Positions 40,346 to 48,795 of a stretch of 64,000 nucleotides of DNA are shown here, in pieces; position 1 is the first letter of the stretch; each line of letters begins with the position of its first letter. The stretch is from an uncultured Kordia sp. (lineage in GTDB: Bacteria > Bacteroidota > Bacteroidia > Flavobacteriales > Flavobacteriaceae). The stretch lies in NCBI RefSeq assembly GCF_947489565.1, contig NZ_CANLEA010000004.1, forward strand, positions 1 through 64,000, given 5' to 3'. The position numbers and the translations under genes are program-made. The notes beneath the pieces are model-generated. The model had not been told where the DNA came from and made no database searches. It was given only the letters and a program-made list of their open reading frames with translations.

Positions 40346-42940
40346 TTAGAAGTTGAATGTTGCATTAAAGAAAACTCTTGTTGGTAATACGGGTCTCCCT
40401 ACAAAGAATTCTTCTTCTGTTTGATTGTTGTTCAATCTAGGAGAACCTTCAGTTATTCCATCAGAATTGAATAGGTTGAATACCTGCGATCCTATACGCA
40501 TTGTTTCTCCTTCTTCACCTAATTCAAATGTGTATCCTAAGTTTAAACTCGCTAGTCCAATAGCATCTAATTCAATTGAGTTTGCATCGTTAGAGAATTT
40601 TTTTCCTGTGTAGTTGTATATAATTCCTGCGTCAAACTTTGCATCGTCATAGTTTACAGAAAGTGTACTTAAAATGTTTGGTTGTCTTCTTAATTCGTTT
40701 CCTTCAAATTCTGGATTACTCTCTGATTTTGTGATTTCATGACTTTGATAAGTTAATGATCCTGCAAAGTCAAAATTATCGGCAAATGCCCAATTCCACG
40801 TTCCTTCAAATCCAAAAGTACTTGTATCTTGTGTATCTACTTCTTCTATAAATCCTCCACCTGCGGCATTTACAAAACTTACAGCACGTCTGTCTTTTAA
40901 GCTTACAGAATACAATGCTGCAGTCCCTGAAAATTTGTTTTTAGAATATTTGACACCTAATTCTCCTTGCGTGATTTTCTCTGTTTCATAAGAAGATGGA
41001 TTTCCAAATCCGTCAAATCGTGTTCCTCTCAATTCTGGGAAGAAATATCCTCTAGAAAAGTTTCCGTAGGCGCTTAAATCGTCCGTTACTTTATACAAAG
41101 CTGCTAATGCTACGGCAAAATCATCGGCAGATACATTTCCTCTGGTAAAACTACCATTTCCCCAAACTACATTGTCAAGATTGGCAATTCCTGTGTTGTC
41201 AACTTGGAATGAATCTGTTCCTTCTACTTCAATATCTCCTGATGCTCTTTCGTAACGTACACCAATATCTAAGTTCCAACGATCTAATTTGATTTCATCT
41301 GTTAGGAATACTGCGATTTTATTACTTGAAATATTTCTGTTGGTATACGCGGTTCCTCTGTTAGAAACACCATTTATTGTATATCCAGAAACGTTTACCA
41401 AACGAGGTCTGTTATTGAATTCTCCCAAGTAATTGGTAATAACATTGAAATCTCCTGCTTGCGATCTGGACATAAATGTTCCTAACGTAATGCTATGATC
41501 GCCTGCTTTTTTTGTGAATTTAATGTCAGCCATTAATTCTTCTAACGGTCTACTTCTGTCCAAAATTCTATTTTCAAATAACAGTGCATTTGCTGCTAAT
41601 GGTTGTCCGTTTAAATAGGTAAAATCTCCAGCTGTTAGTCCACGTGCATCTAAGTATTCTTGTTGAGTTTCTACTACTTTTGCTCCACTTACGCCGCTTC
41701 CATCAAGGAATAAGTTAAACTGATGCTTGTAGCGAGAGTATCTTAATTTTGCCTCTAATTTTAAATCATCTGAAAAACGGTGTTTAAAATTGGTTAAGAA
41801 ATATCCACCTTTGGTAGCGACTCCATCTTCAATTGGAGAACGGTAAATTCCATCTGGAGTTGCATAAGAGATATCTGCTGCTTCTGCGGTTTGTAGTGTT
41901 TTAATTTCTTCACCATCATTTCCTGTTGGACGATTACGCGATCCGCCTTCTAATGGATAAGGTAAAAAGAATTGTACGCTATCATCAATCCATTGACCAG
42001 AAAATGTAATAGAACCATTGTCTGTTAAGTGCTTGATATTTCCTCGTAACTGAAAACCTTCTGTATTTAATCCTGTTTTTAAAGGTCCTTCATCATAACG
42101 ATAAAATCCTGATAACGCATAGAATGTTTTTGAATCTTCTCCTCCAAGTGGTCCGCTAGTTACAAAATCTGCCTTATAACGCGAGTTGGAAGCTACTTCT
42201 GTACGAAGTGTTGTTTTTTGTTGGCTTCCGCCTGTAATACTTGTGTAGTTGATAATACCTGCAACCGAACCAACTCCATATAAAATGGAAGAACCTCCAC
42301 GTACAAATTCTAAGTTTTTCATACCGATGTCGTTTCTAAAATATACATCATGTGCTGAAGAATTGAGTCCGAATGTACTCAACACAGGCATTCCGTCTAT
42401 TTGCAATGGGTTAAACTGATACTGTCCTCCAGAAGGCAAACCTCTTACAAAAATGTTAGACGCTACTTCTCCACCACCACCTTCAGCAGTAATACCTGGA
42501 ACACTTCTTAACACATCTGCCTGACTACTGGTATTGAGTTTTGAAAGTTCTTTTACTCCAAAAGAAGTAATGGACAAAGGAGTTTCTTTTTGCGAACGCG
42601 TTGTAGATGTTGCAGTTAATAACACGGCAGATAAAGCGTTTCCTCCTTGTTTTAGTACGATATTTAATTTTATTGCAGCTCCGTTTAATTCAATTGTTTT
42701 TTCAAATGTTTCATAACCTACATATGAAACTGAAACTGTTTGTGTTCCAGTAAGGTTAGAAGAGAATGAAAAATTACCATCAAAGTCTGTTGCTGCACCC
42801 GAAGTATCTCCTTTTAATGAAACATTAGCTCCTGGGATTGGAGTTCCTGTTTCGTCCTTCACAGTTCCGGAAATCTCCGTTTGTGCCATTCCTGTAAAGA
42901 AGGTAAATGCGCAAATAAGAGTGAAAATAGTTTTTCCCAT
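40346..42940 (-). CDS. TonB-dependent receptor of the catabolic locus
   Basis: 864 aa. Signal peptide 1-19 (ends GMAQ), carboxypeptidase-regulatory-like domain about 22-97 (ISGTVKDETGTPIPGANVSL), plug about 115-240 (RSVPGITAEGGGGEVASNIFVRGLPSGG, LQIDGMPV, LEFVRGGSSILYGVGSVAG) and a C-terminal 22-strand-type barrel ending VFFNATFNF. Outer membrane, energised by TonB. No SusD partner is present, so it is not a SusCD pair. It is the first gene of the LacI-controlled set and begins 91 bp from the 26-bp operator palindrome. Likely role: importing the small glycoside used by the downstream enzymes. Confidence 0.9.
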   Translation of the reverse strand: MGKTIFTLICAFTFFTGMAQTEISGTVKDETGTPIPGANVSLKGDTSGAATDFDGNFSFSSNLTGTQTVSVSYVGYETFEKTIELNGAAIKLNIVLKQGGNALSAVLLTATSTTRSQKETPLSITSFGVKELSKLNTSSQADVLRSVPGITAEGGGGEVASNIFVRGLPSGGQYQFNPLQIDGMPVLSTFGLNSSAHDVYFRNDIGMKNLEFVRGGSSILYGVGSVAGIINYTSITGGSQQKTTLRTEVASNSRYKADFVTSGPLGGEDSKTFYALSGFYRYDEGPLKTGLNTEGFQLRGNIKHLTDNGSITFSGQWIDDSVQFFLPYPLEGGSRNRPTGNDGEEIKTLQTAEAADISYATPDGIYRSPIEDGVATKGGYFLTNFKHRFSDDLKLEAKLRYSRYKHQFNLFLDGSGVSGAKVVETQQEYLDARGLTAGDFTYLNGQPLAANALLFENRILDRSRPLEELMADIKFTKKAGDHSITLGTFMSRSQAGDFNVITNYLGEFNNRPRLVNVSGYTINGVSNRGTAYTNRNISSNKIAVFLTDEIKLDRWNLDIGVRYERASGDIEVEGTDSFQVDNTGIANLDNVVWGNGSFTRGNVSADDFAVALAALYKVTDDLSAYGNFSRGYFFPELRGTRFDGFGNPSSYETEKITQGELGVKYSKNKFSGTAALYSVSLKDRRAVSFVNAAGGGFIEEVDTQDTSTFGFEGTWNWAFADNFDFAGSLTYQSHEITKSESNPEFEGNELRRQPNILSTLSVNYDDAKFDAGIIYNYTGKKFSNDANSIELDAIGLASLNLGYTFELGEEGETMRIGSQVFNLFNSDGITEGSPRLNNNQTEEEFFVGRPVLPTRVFFNATFNF

Positions 42941-43030
42941 ATTTTGTTGATTTAATAATTAATAGTTGATTACATTGCAATATTAGCATAGTTAATGTTA
43001 CATTTTTACGAAAATGTTAACGAAAAGTTA

Positions 43031-43056
43031 TGCAAACGTTCCCGGGAACGTTTGCA
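43031..43056. promoter_or_regulatory. LacI-family operator, 26-bp perfect palindrome
   Basis: Half-site TGCAAACGTTCCC is followed directly by its exact reverse complement, centred on CCC|GGG between 43043 and 43044. It lies between the divergent receptor and LacI genes, 54 bp before the LacI start and 90 bp upstream of the receptor start. An AACGTT core with a central CG is typical of LacI/PurR-family operators. It overlaps the -33 TTTG of the LacI promoter, so autorepression as well as control of the receptor is expected. Confidence 0.85.
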
Positions 43057-43082
43057 ATTTATAATTTAAAAATTTACATTTG
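43051..43082 (+). promoter_or_regulatory. Bacteroidota promoter for the LacI gene
   Basis: TTTG at 43051-43054 and TACATTTG at 43075-43082 match the -33 TTTG and -7 TAnnTTTG elements, with 20 bp between them. The ATG follows at 43111. The -33 element is inside the operator palindrome. Confidence 0.6.
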
Positions 43083-43110
43083 ATAACTAAATTCATTTTT
43101 ATCATTTTCA

Positions 43111-44130
43111 ATGAAGAAAAAAAGTAGTGCTACACTCAAAGACATTGCAAAACAATTAGGACTTTCTACTTCTACAGTTTCTCGTGCATTAAACAATCAC
43201 TCTGATATCAATCCTGAAACCAAGAAATTAGTAGAAAAGAAAGCTAAAGAATTGAATTATCAGCCAAATATCTTTGCTAAAGGTTTTCGTAGTCATCGTA
43301 CGCGAATTATTGGAGTTGTGGTACCTAAAATTTCACATTATTATACCTCAACCATTTTAGAAGGTATTTTAGAAACTGCGGAATCGAATGGCTATCGTGT
43401 CATTATTTCTGAATCAAAAAATAGCTTTGAAAAGCAGATTGAGATGTTGAATACCATGATTCAGTTTGGTGTAGAAGGTATTTTATTATGCTTGACGCGA
43501 AGAACCAAAAATGTAAAAGATATTTTAAGTGTATTGGATAGAATTCCGTTGGTTTTGTTTGATAAGGTTTCAAACAAAATTCCTTGTACACAAGTCATCA
43601 TTAATGATAAACAAGCCGCCTATAATGCCGTAGAACATTTGATTAACCTTGGAAGAAAACGCATTGCTATTTTTAAAGAAACTGAAAATTCATTCAATTC
43701 AGAGAAACGTTATGAAGGCTATTTAAAAGCACTAACAGATTATAATATTCCAATTGATGAAAAACTAATTTTGAGTACTGAAGATATCTCCGTGAAACAG
43801 GGAAAACGTTTGACCAATATTGTACTATCACTTAAAGAAAAGCCAGATGCAATTTTTGCCATTACTGACAGTTGTGCTATTGGAATCATTAAAAAATTAA
43901 AACAATATAACTTAAGAATTCCTGAAGATATTGCCGTTGTTGGTTTTAGTAATTCGTTCAACTCAACCATCATTGAACCCAATTTAACTACCATTGACCA
44001 GCCAGGCAATAAAATGGGGAAAACTGCGGTAAAATATCTTATTGAAGAAATTGAAAACGATAGTCTTTCGTATAAAACTATTGAAATACGCACGAGTTTG
44101 ATTGTTAGAGAATCTTCGTTTAAAGCTTAA
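43111..44130 (+). CDS. LacI/GalR-family transcriptional regulator
   Basis: 339 aa. N-terminal HTH about 7-30 (TLKDIAKQLGLSTSTVSRALNN) with hinge helix LNYQPNIFAKGFRSHRTRIIGVVVP, then a periplasmic-binding-protein-like effector domain about 63-335 including AVVGFSNS and a C-terminal LTTIDQPGNKMGKTA segment typical of the family. It binds a small-molecule effector and controls nearby sugar genes. It is divergent from the receptor/hydrolase/symporter/kinase set with a strong palindromic operator between, so it probably represses that set and itself; the ligand would be the glycoside or a breakdown product. Confidence 0.95.
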   Translation: MKKKSSATLKDIAKQLGLSTSTVSRALNNHSDINPETKKLVEKKAKELNYQPNIFAKGFRSHRTRIIGVVVPKISHYYTSTILEGILETAESNGYRVIISESKNSFEKQIEMLNTMIQFGVEGILLCLTRRTKNVKDILSVLDRIPLVLFDKVSNKIPCTQVIINDKQAAYNAVEHLINLGRKRIAIFKETENSFNSEKRYEGYLKALTDYNIPIDEKLILSTEDISVKQGKRLTNIVLSLKEKPDAIFAITDSCAIGIIKKLKQYNLRIPEDIAVVGFSNSFNSTIIEPNLTTIDQPGNKMGKTAVKYLIEEIENDSLSYKTIEIRTSLIVRESSFKA

Positions 44131-44275
44131 TTGATCGTTTTTAGAAATTAGATACGATATCATTTAATTAAATAAAAAACGGGATCGCTAAAAAGTAGCA
44201 TCTTCTCGTAAAAGAAAGAATTCAACAAACCAACATAAAGCATTCACGTTTTATATTTTTTAATACACTAATGCT

Positions 44276-44283
44276 TACTTTTG
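44276..44283 (+). promoter_or_regulatory. Possible -7 box TACTTTTG
   Basis: Exact TAnnTTTG match 19 bp before the ATG at 44303. No clear TTTG about 20 bp further upstream, so the -33 element is weak or absent. Confidence 0.4.
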
Positions 44284-44302
44284 ACTAACTTTTTAATCCT
44301 TA

Positions 44303-45538
44303 ATGTTTCAAAAAACCTTTTCCATATTCATCTTTTTTTGTGCAAGTATATTGTTACATGCACAAAGCTCCATTATTCCCAAATGGATTGATATAGAAAA
44401 AGGACTTTCACAAGGATATGTGTCTTCTTTATTACAAGACAAAGAAGGTTTTATTTGGATGGGAACAAAAAATGGATTGAATCGTTTTGATGGAGAACAT
44501 TTTGAAGTTTTTACAGAAGATATAGAAAATCCTTATTCTATTACTGGAAATAATATTTATACACTCTTAGACGATGATGAATTTATCTTAATTGGCACTG
44601 AGCAAGGACTGAATGTATATGATAAAACGACGAAATATTTTTATACAATTCCATTATATTCTGGAGAAAATAGCGGACAAACTTCCATTGTAAGTTATAT
44701 TTTAAAAGATGAATTCAATCAATATTGGGTAGTGGATTGGAATACACAGTTTTTGTTCAAATTGAAGTTTGATGATGATTTTATTCAGAAAATACGAAAA
44801 GGTGAACAAACAGCAAATGCAGTAGAGATAAAAAAGTGTAGCAATCTTCATAAAATTTATCCGCATAAACTAGCGCTTTTTAATAATGCTTTAGTAGTAG
44901 TGGATCAACAACAAAATGAACTTGGAGAATGGGAAAAAAGCTTCAAACAGATACCGCTAAATTCAGAGGAAGCACTAAACATGGATTCATTGCCGTTTGC
45001 TAGTAAAAGAGAACGTTTCAATTTTTTCACATCTAACAATCAGTTAGTTATTGCTTTTTGGGGAGAAAAACATATTCATATACTCGAAAAAGATACTTGG
45101 CTAAAAATTCCAACAGCTATTTCAATTCGAAAAATATCACATCTAAAAAAAGAAAAAAAAGTACTTCTCGAAAGTGATACAGGCTGTTTTGTTTTTAATG
45201 CAACTGTTCTATCTGAAAAAGATTTGATTAGCAAAAATTTGGCTATCAATTCTTTCAATCTGAAAACACATCATACAGATTGGATACAAGATACTTCTGG
45301 AAATAATTGGATTGCCACCAGTGGTTATGGTGTTGCTAAATTAGGATATCGACAATCAAAAATTAAAACATATTTCACTGGAAAATCTATTTATGCCAAA
45401 CCATTTATTATGGATGAAGGTAGCGTATATATAGCGAGTACAGCTTCTCCCGAAAGATTGGGGATTTTGAATTCTGAAAGTGAAAAAGTTACACTGGAAA
45501 CCTTTTTGGATAAAAAAAGATATATCCTTTATGCGTAA
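44303..45538 (+). CDS. Propeller/Y_Y_Y-type sensor regulator, N-terminal part (frameshifted gene)
   Basis: 411 aa. Signal peptide 1-20 (ends LHAQ) followed by two-component-regulator propeller repeats (GLSQGYVSSLLQDKEGFIWMGTKNGLNRFDG, later GTEQGLNVYD). The frame ends at 45538 just after an A-tract. Adding one base near 45511-45518 continues the protein without a stop as VTRDNENTIWGLFWE, a normal propeller blade, into the frame starting at 45652. The real product is therefore probably one protein of about 970 aa spanning 44303-47223, and this piece is its 5' part. Either the strain carries a frameshift or the base count in the A-tract is wrong. Confidence 0.85.
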   Translation: MFQKTFSIFIFFCASILLHAQSSIIPKWIDIEKGLSQGYVSSLLQDKEGFIWMGTKNGLNRFDGEHFEVFTEDIENPYSITGNNIYTLLDDDEFILIGTEQGLNVYDKTTKYFYTIPLYSGENSGQTSIVSYILKDEFNQYWVVDWNTQFLFKLKFDDDFIQKIRKGEQTANAVEIKKCSNLHKIYPHKLALFNNALVVVDQQQNELGEWEKSFKQIPLNSEEALNMDSLPFASKRERFNFFTSNNQLVIAFWGEKHIHILEKDTWLKIPTAISIRKISHLKKEKKVLLESDTGCFVFNATVLSEKDLISKNLAINSFNLKTHHTDWIQDTSGNNWIATSGYGVAKLGYRQSKIKTYFTGKSIYAKPFIMDEGSVYIASTASPERLGILNSESEKVTLETFLDKKRYILYA

Positions 45539-45651
45539 CTAGAGATAATGAAAATACTATTTGGGGATTATTTTGGGAGAATAGAAATTTTGAAGTATCA
45601 AAAATCATTGATAGTGAACGAGTAGATACTAAAGTCATTGCAACATCTAGT

Positions 45652-47223
45652 TTGGCTTTTACACCAATGATGCAGTACGATGCACATACAAATTCTTTAA
45701 TAACTGTATTTGGAACCTCACTTGTCACGTATCATCTCAAAGAAAATCAAGTTCGCGAATATAATTTTGGACATTTAGTAAATGGGTTGATCAACAGGTA
45801 CGATCTGACCATTACTCCAAACGGACACTATTGGCTGGGAACAAATCTAGGACTATTACAAGCCGTTTCAACTAATGATAAGATCGATTTTATTTTATTC
45901 AACAAAGAAAACAAGCTACTGAGTAATGAAGTCGCTTCTTTGCATCCTGATATTCACAACGAAAATATACTTTGGATAGGCACAAAAGGTGGCGGATTGC
46001 ATCGTTTGGATATGAACGACATGTCATTTTCGTATATCAACTCCAAAAATGGATTGCCAAACGATGTTATTTATGGTGTTTTAGAAGATGCAAATAACAA
46101 TCTTTGGATGAGTTCTAATTTAGGGTTGATTAGCTACAACAAAGACACGAAAGAAATACGAAATTTCAATAAATCTGACGGACTGCAAAGCAACGAATTC
46201 AATACCTATGCGTATGCAAAAGCTTTAAACGGGACTATGTATTTTGGAGGAATTAACGGATTGAATAGTTTTGATCCATCAGATTTTGATAAAAACAAAA
46301 ATCTTTCTAGTACTTGGGTCACAGGGTTGAAAGTGAATAATAAAGCTATAACATTTGGAGATGATTCAAAAATACTCTCTAATTCAGTAGAATACACTAA
46401 AAAAATCACACTTCCATATACCCAAAATAATATTACCTTAAACTTTGCTGCGCTAGAATATACCGCACCTGACAAAAATAAATTTAGTTACTATTTAGAA
46501 GGTGCCGAAACACCGTGGACACATACAACTACCGATAACAAAGCAAGTTATTTAAATCTTGCTCCTGGAAATTATGTTTTTAATCTTAAAACAGCGAACG
46601 GAGATAATATTTGGAATGAAACTCCAAAACAACTTAGCATTACCATACTAGCGCCTTGGTATCGAACCAATATTGCATACACCATATACGCTTTACTAGG
46701 AATTTCGATTTTAATCATCATCATCAAAGTACGCGAGGATAAAATCAAGAGTAAGCAACAAATAGAAAAATCGAAACTAGAAAATAAGCTCTTAAATCAA
46801 AAACTAGAAGGCAACAAGCTAGAATTAAAACGCTTCACAGATTTATTGGTTAAAAACAGTGAGGAAACCAAAGTTCTTAATGAAGAACTAGAAAAAATTA
46901 AAAATGAAACCTATCAGGCTTCGTTTAAAAATTTAGAAAACCTACTCAACACTCGTATTTTAACCAATGACCAATGGTTATTATTTAAAGAAAAATTTAC
47001 CAATGTGTATCCTAACTTTTTCTATGAACTAAGAAATACAAAATATACATTTTCTGAAGCAGAAGAAAGATTATTGGTTTTAGAAAAACTAAACTTAAAA
47101 CCGAAAGAAATCGCAGCCATTTTAGGTATTGCCGGACCAAGCGTTTCTCGTGCAAAACATAGGTTAAAAACGAAATTGGGTATCGATAAAACAGTGAATA
47201 TCATTGAGTTTTTAGAGTTATAA
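45652..47223 (+). CDS. Propeller/Y_Y_Y/HTH regulator, C-terminal part (frameshifted gene)
   Basis: 523 aa from the first Met, but the coding frame is open and propeller-like from about 45514. Propeller repeats (ILWIGTKGGGLHRLD, NLWMSSNLGLISYN, MYFGGINGLNSFDP), a Y_Y_Y immunoglobulin-like domain about 260-332, one membrane helix about 341-359, a coiled coil about 360-440, and a C-terminal LuxR/GerE-like helix-turn-helix about 467-515 (EERLLVLEKLNLKPKEIAAILGI, SVSRAKHRLKTKLGI). In intact relatives the periplasmic propeller senses a ligand and the cytoplasmic HTH regulates transcription directly. The ATG at 45652 probably is not a natural start. Its targets may be the two secreted-protein genes that follow. 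Confidence 0.85.
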   Translation: MAFTPMMQYDAHTNSLITVFGTSLVTYHLKENQVREYNFGHLVNGLINRYDLTITPNGHYWLGTNLGLLQAVSTNDKIDFILFNKENKLLSNEVASLHPDIHNENILWIGTKGGGLHRLDMNDMSFSYINSKNGLPNDVIYGVLEDANNNLWMSSNLGLISYNKDTKEIRNFNKSDGLQSNEFNTYAYAKALNGTMYFGGINGLNSFDPSDFDKNKNLSSTWVTGLKVNNKAITFGDDSKILSNSVEYTKKITLPYTQNNITLNFAALEYTAPDKNKFSYYLEGAETPWTHTTTDNKASYLNLAPGNYVFNLKTANGDNIWNETPKQLSITILAPWYRTNIAYTIYALLGISILIIIIKVREDKIKSKQQIEKSKLENKLLNQKLEGNKLELKRFTDLLVKNSEETKVLNEELEKIKNETYQASFKNLENLLNTRILTNDQWLLFKEKFTNVYPNFFYELRNTKYTFSEAEERLLVLEKLNLKPKEIAAILGIAGPSVSRAKHRLKTKLGIDKTVNIIEFLEL

Positions 47224-47324
47224 TTCACATAGCAAACATTCTTCATCAGCTTAAATAACAGCAACTTATACACTTGTCTGCTTTTTGTCTATATGTGTTT
47301 TTCAGTATGAATCGTTAGTTCCCA

Positions 47325-47332
47325 TAGATTTG
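47325..47332 (+). promoter_or_regulatory. Possible -7 box TAGATTTG
   Basis: Exact TAnnTTTG match 26 bp before the ATG at 47359. No convincing -33 TTTG at the right distance. Confidence 0.4.
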
Positions 47333-47358
47333 TCTCAACAAAACAACAATCTATTACA

Positions 47359-48762
47359 ATGCGATTTATTTACATGCTACTCTTTTGTCTTTTTTCGGCA
47401 ATGGGATTCTCTCAATCTTTCAATTATCAAGCAGTCGTTAGAGATGCTAGTAACAACTCTGTAACAAATCAATCTATAGGAGTCCAAATCGGTATCCGAG
47501 AAGGTGGACCAGTTGGAGAAACGCTTTATTTTGAAACTCACACAGTCACTTCTAATGCACAAGGAGTAATTTCTTTAGCTGTTGGAACAGGAACTTCAAG
47601 TGGCACTTTGAACGATGTTGATTGGAGCACACAAAACCAATGGTTGGAAATAAGTGTCGATATCACTGGAGGAACTACATATACGAATTTAGGAACGACC
47701 AAGTTACAGCAAGTACCGTATGCCTTATATGCAATAAAAAGTGGAAATACAGGACCTTTTTCAACGACTGCCAATGTAACAAGCAATGCTTCTGGTGATA
47801 CTACTACAGATGATTTTGTATTTGGCAGTTCGCAATTAGCAGATGATATCAATGTAGAAGAAGACAACAGACGATTATTTTTTGATAAGAGTAAAGGTGC
47901 TTTTAGAGCAGGAGCAACCAATGACAGTTCAAGGTGGGACGATACCAATATAGGATTCTATTCGGCAGCTTTTGGTTTTGAAAATATAGCTTCAGGATCG
48001 CAATCTTTTGCTTCTGGAGGATTCAATCAGGTAAATAGATTTTATGGAGCTGCCATAGGACACAATAATTTGGTAGACGGTATCAGTGCCTCAGCTATAG
48101 GACAAAGTCTCCTTTCAGAAAGTTATGCCCAAATTTCAATAGGAGCTTTTAATACTGGAGTATCAGGGACTCCAAATGCGCCTATTGCAGGAGATCGTCT
48201 ATTTGTAATTGGTAATGGAACCGCTGTTCACAATAGAAGTGATGCTTTGGTAATGCTTAAAAATGGTAATACTACACTCAACGGAGAATTGACTACCAAT
48301 GGTTTAAAAGTAAATAATCTGCCTTCATTTGCTGCCGATTTGACAAATTCTATTGTAATTACTAATGCTAATATCTGGGCAGAAATATCCAATTGGACCA
48401 CCACAAGTGCAACAGCTACTCAGCTACACGATGATGGAAATCATTTTAATGAATCTACTGGGAAATTTGTTGCTCCTGTAAATGGATTGTATCAGTTTAA
48501 TTCTCAGGTGAGGATTGACGCAGTAACTTCAGGTTTTGTCAGATTAACATTAGCTGTTAACGGAGTTCCAAATCTGGATGGAGGTTTTCATACGATTAAA
48601 GTAGTAACAGCAGATACGCTTTACCAGACCTTACATGTTGGTGGAGTCATGAAATTGACAGAAGGTGATACCGTTTCTTTATATGTACTTACAAGTGCAG
48701 ATACAAATTGGACGATACAGTCAGAATCTGGTTTTAATGGATACCTCATCAATAAGCTTTAA
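47359..48762 (+). CDS. Secreted protein with C-terminal C1q/TNF-like domain
   Basis: 467 aa. Signal peptide 1-19 (MGFSQ). An N-terminal domain about 20-125 (FNYQAVVRDASNNSVTNQSIG to QQVPYALYA) is common in Bacteroidota secreted proteins. A middle region about 195-290 has short YadA-head-like repeats (GFYSAAFGFENIASG, SQSFASGG, AAIGHNN, SAIGQS, ISIGA). The C-terminus about 325-467 reads as a C1q/TNF-like beta-sandwich (FNESTGKFVAPVNGLYQFNSQVRI, ending GYLINKL). Likely extracellular or surface-attached, possibly trimeric by analogy with both domain types. Function unknown. It sits 33 bp before the large secreted protein and is probably co-expressed with it. Confidence 0.8.
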   Translation: MRFIYMLLFCLFSAMGFSQSFNYQAVVRDASNNSVTNQSIGVQIGIREGGPVGETLYFETHTVTSNAQGVISLAVGTGTSSGTLNDVDWSTQNQWLEISVDITGGTTYTNLGTTKLQQVPYALYAIKSGNTGPFSTTANVTSNASGDTTTDDFVFGSSQLADDINVEEDNRRLFFDKSKGAFRAGATNDSSRWDDTNIGFYSAAFGFENIASGSQSFASGGFNQVNRFYGAAIGHNNLVDGISASAIGQSLLSESYAQISIGAFNTGVSGTPNAPIAGDRLFVIGNGTAVHNRSDALVMLKNGNTTLNGELTTNGLKVNNLPSFAADLTNSIVITNANIWAEISNWTTTSATATQLHDDGNHFNESTGKFVAPVNGLYQFNSQVRIDAVTSGFVRLTLAVNGVPNLDGGFHTIKVVTADTLYQTLHVGGVMKLTEGDTVSLYVLTSADTNWTIQSESGFNGYLINKL

Positions 48763-48795
48763 AAAAAATCCCAAAAAATTAATATTTATCTACCT

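Noticed and set aside
40346-42940. SusC/SusD polysaccharide utilisation locus
   Set aside because: No SusD-like lipoprotein or secreted glycan enzyme accompanies the receptor; the only hydrolase is a cytoplasmic small-glycoside enzyme.
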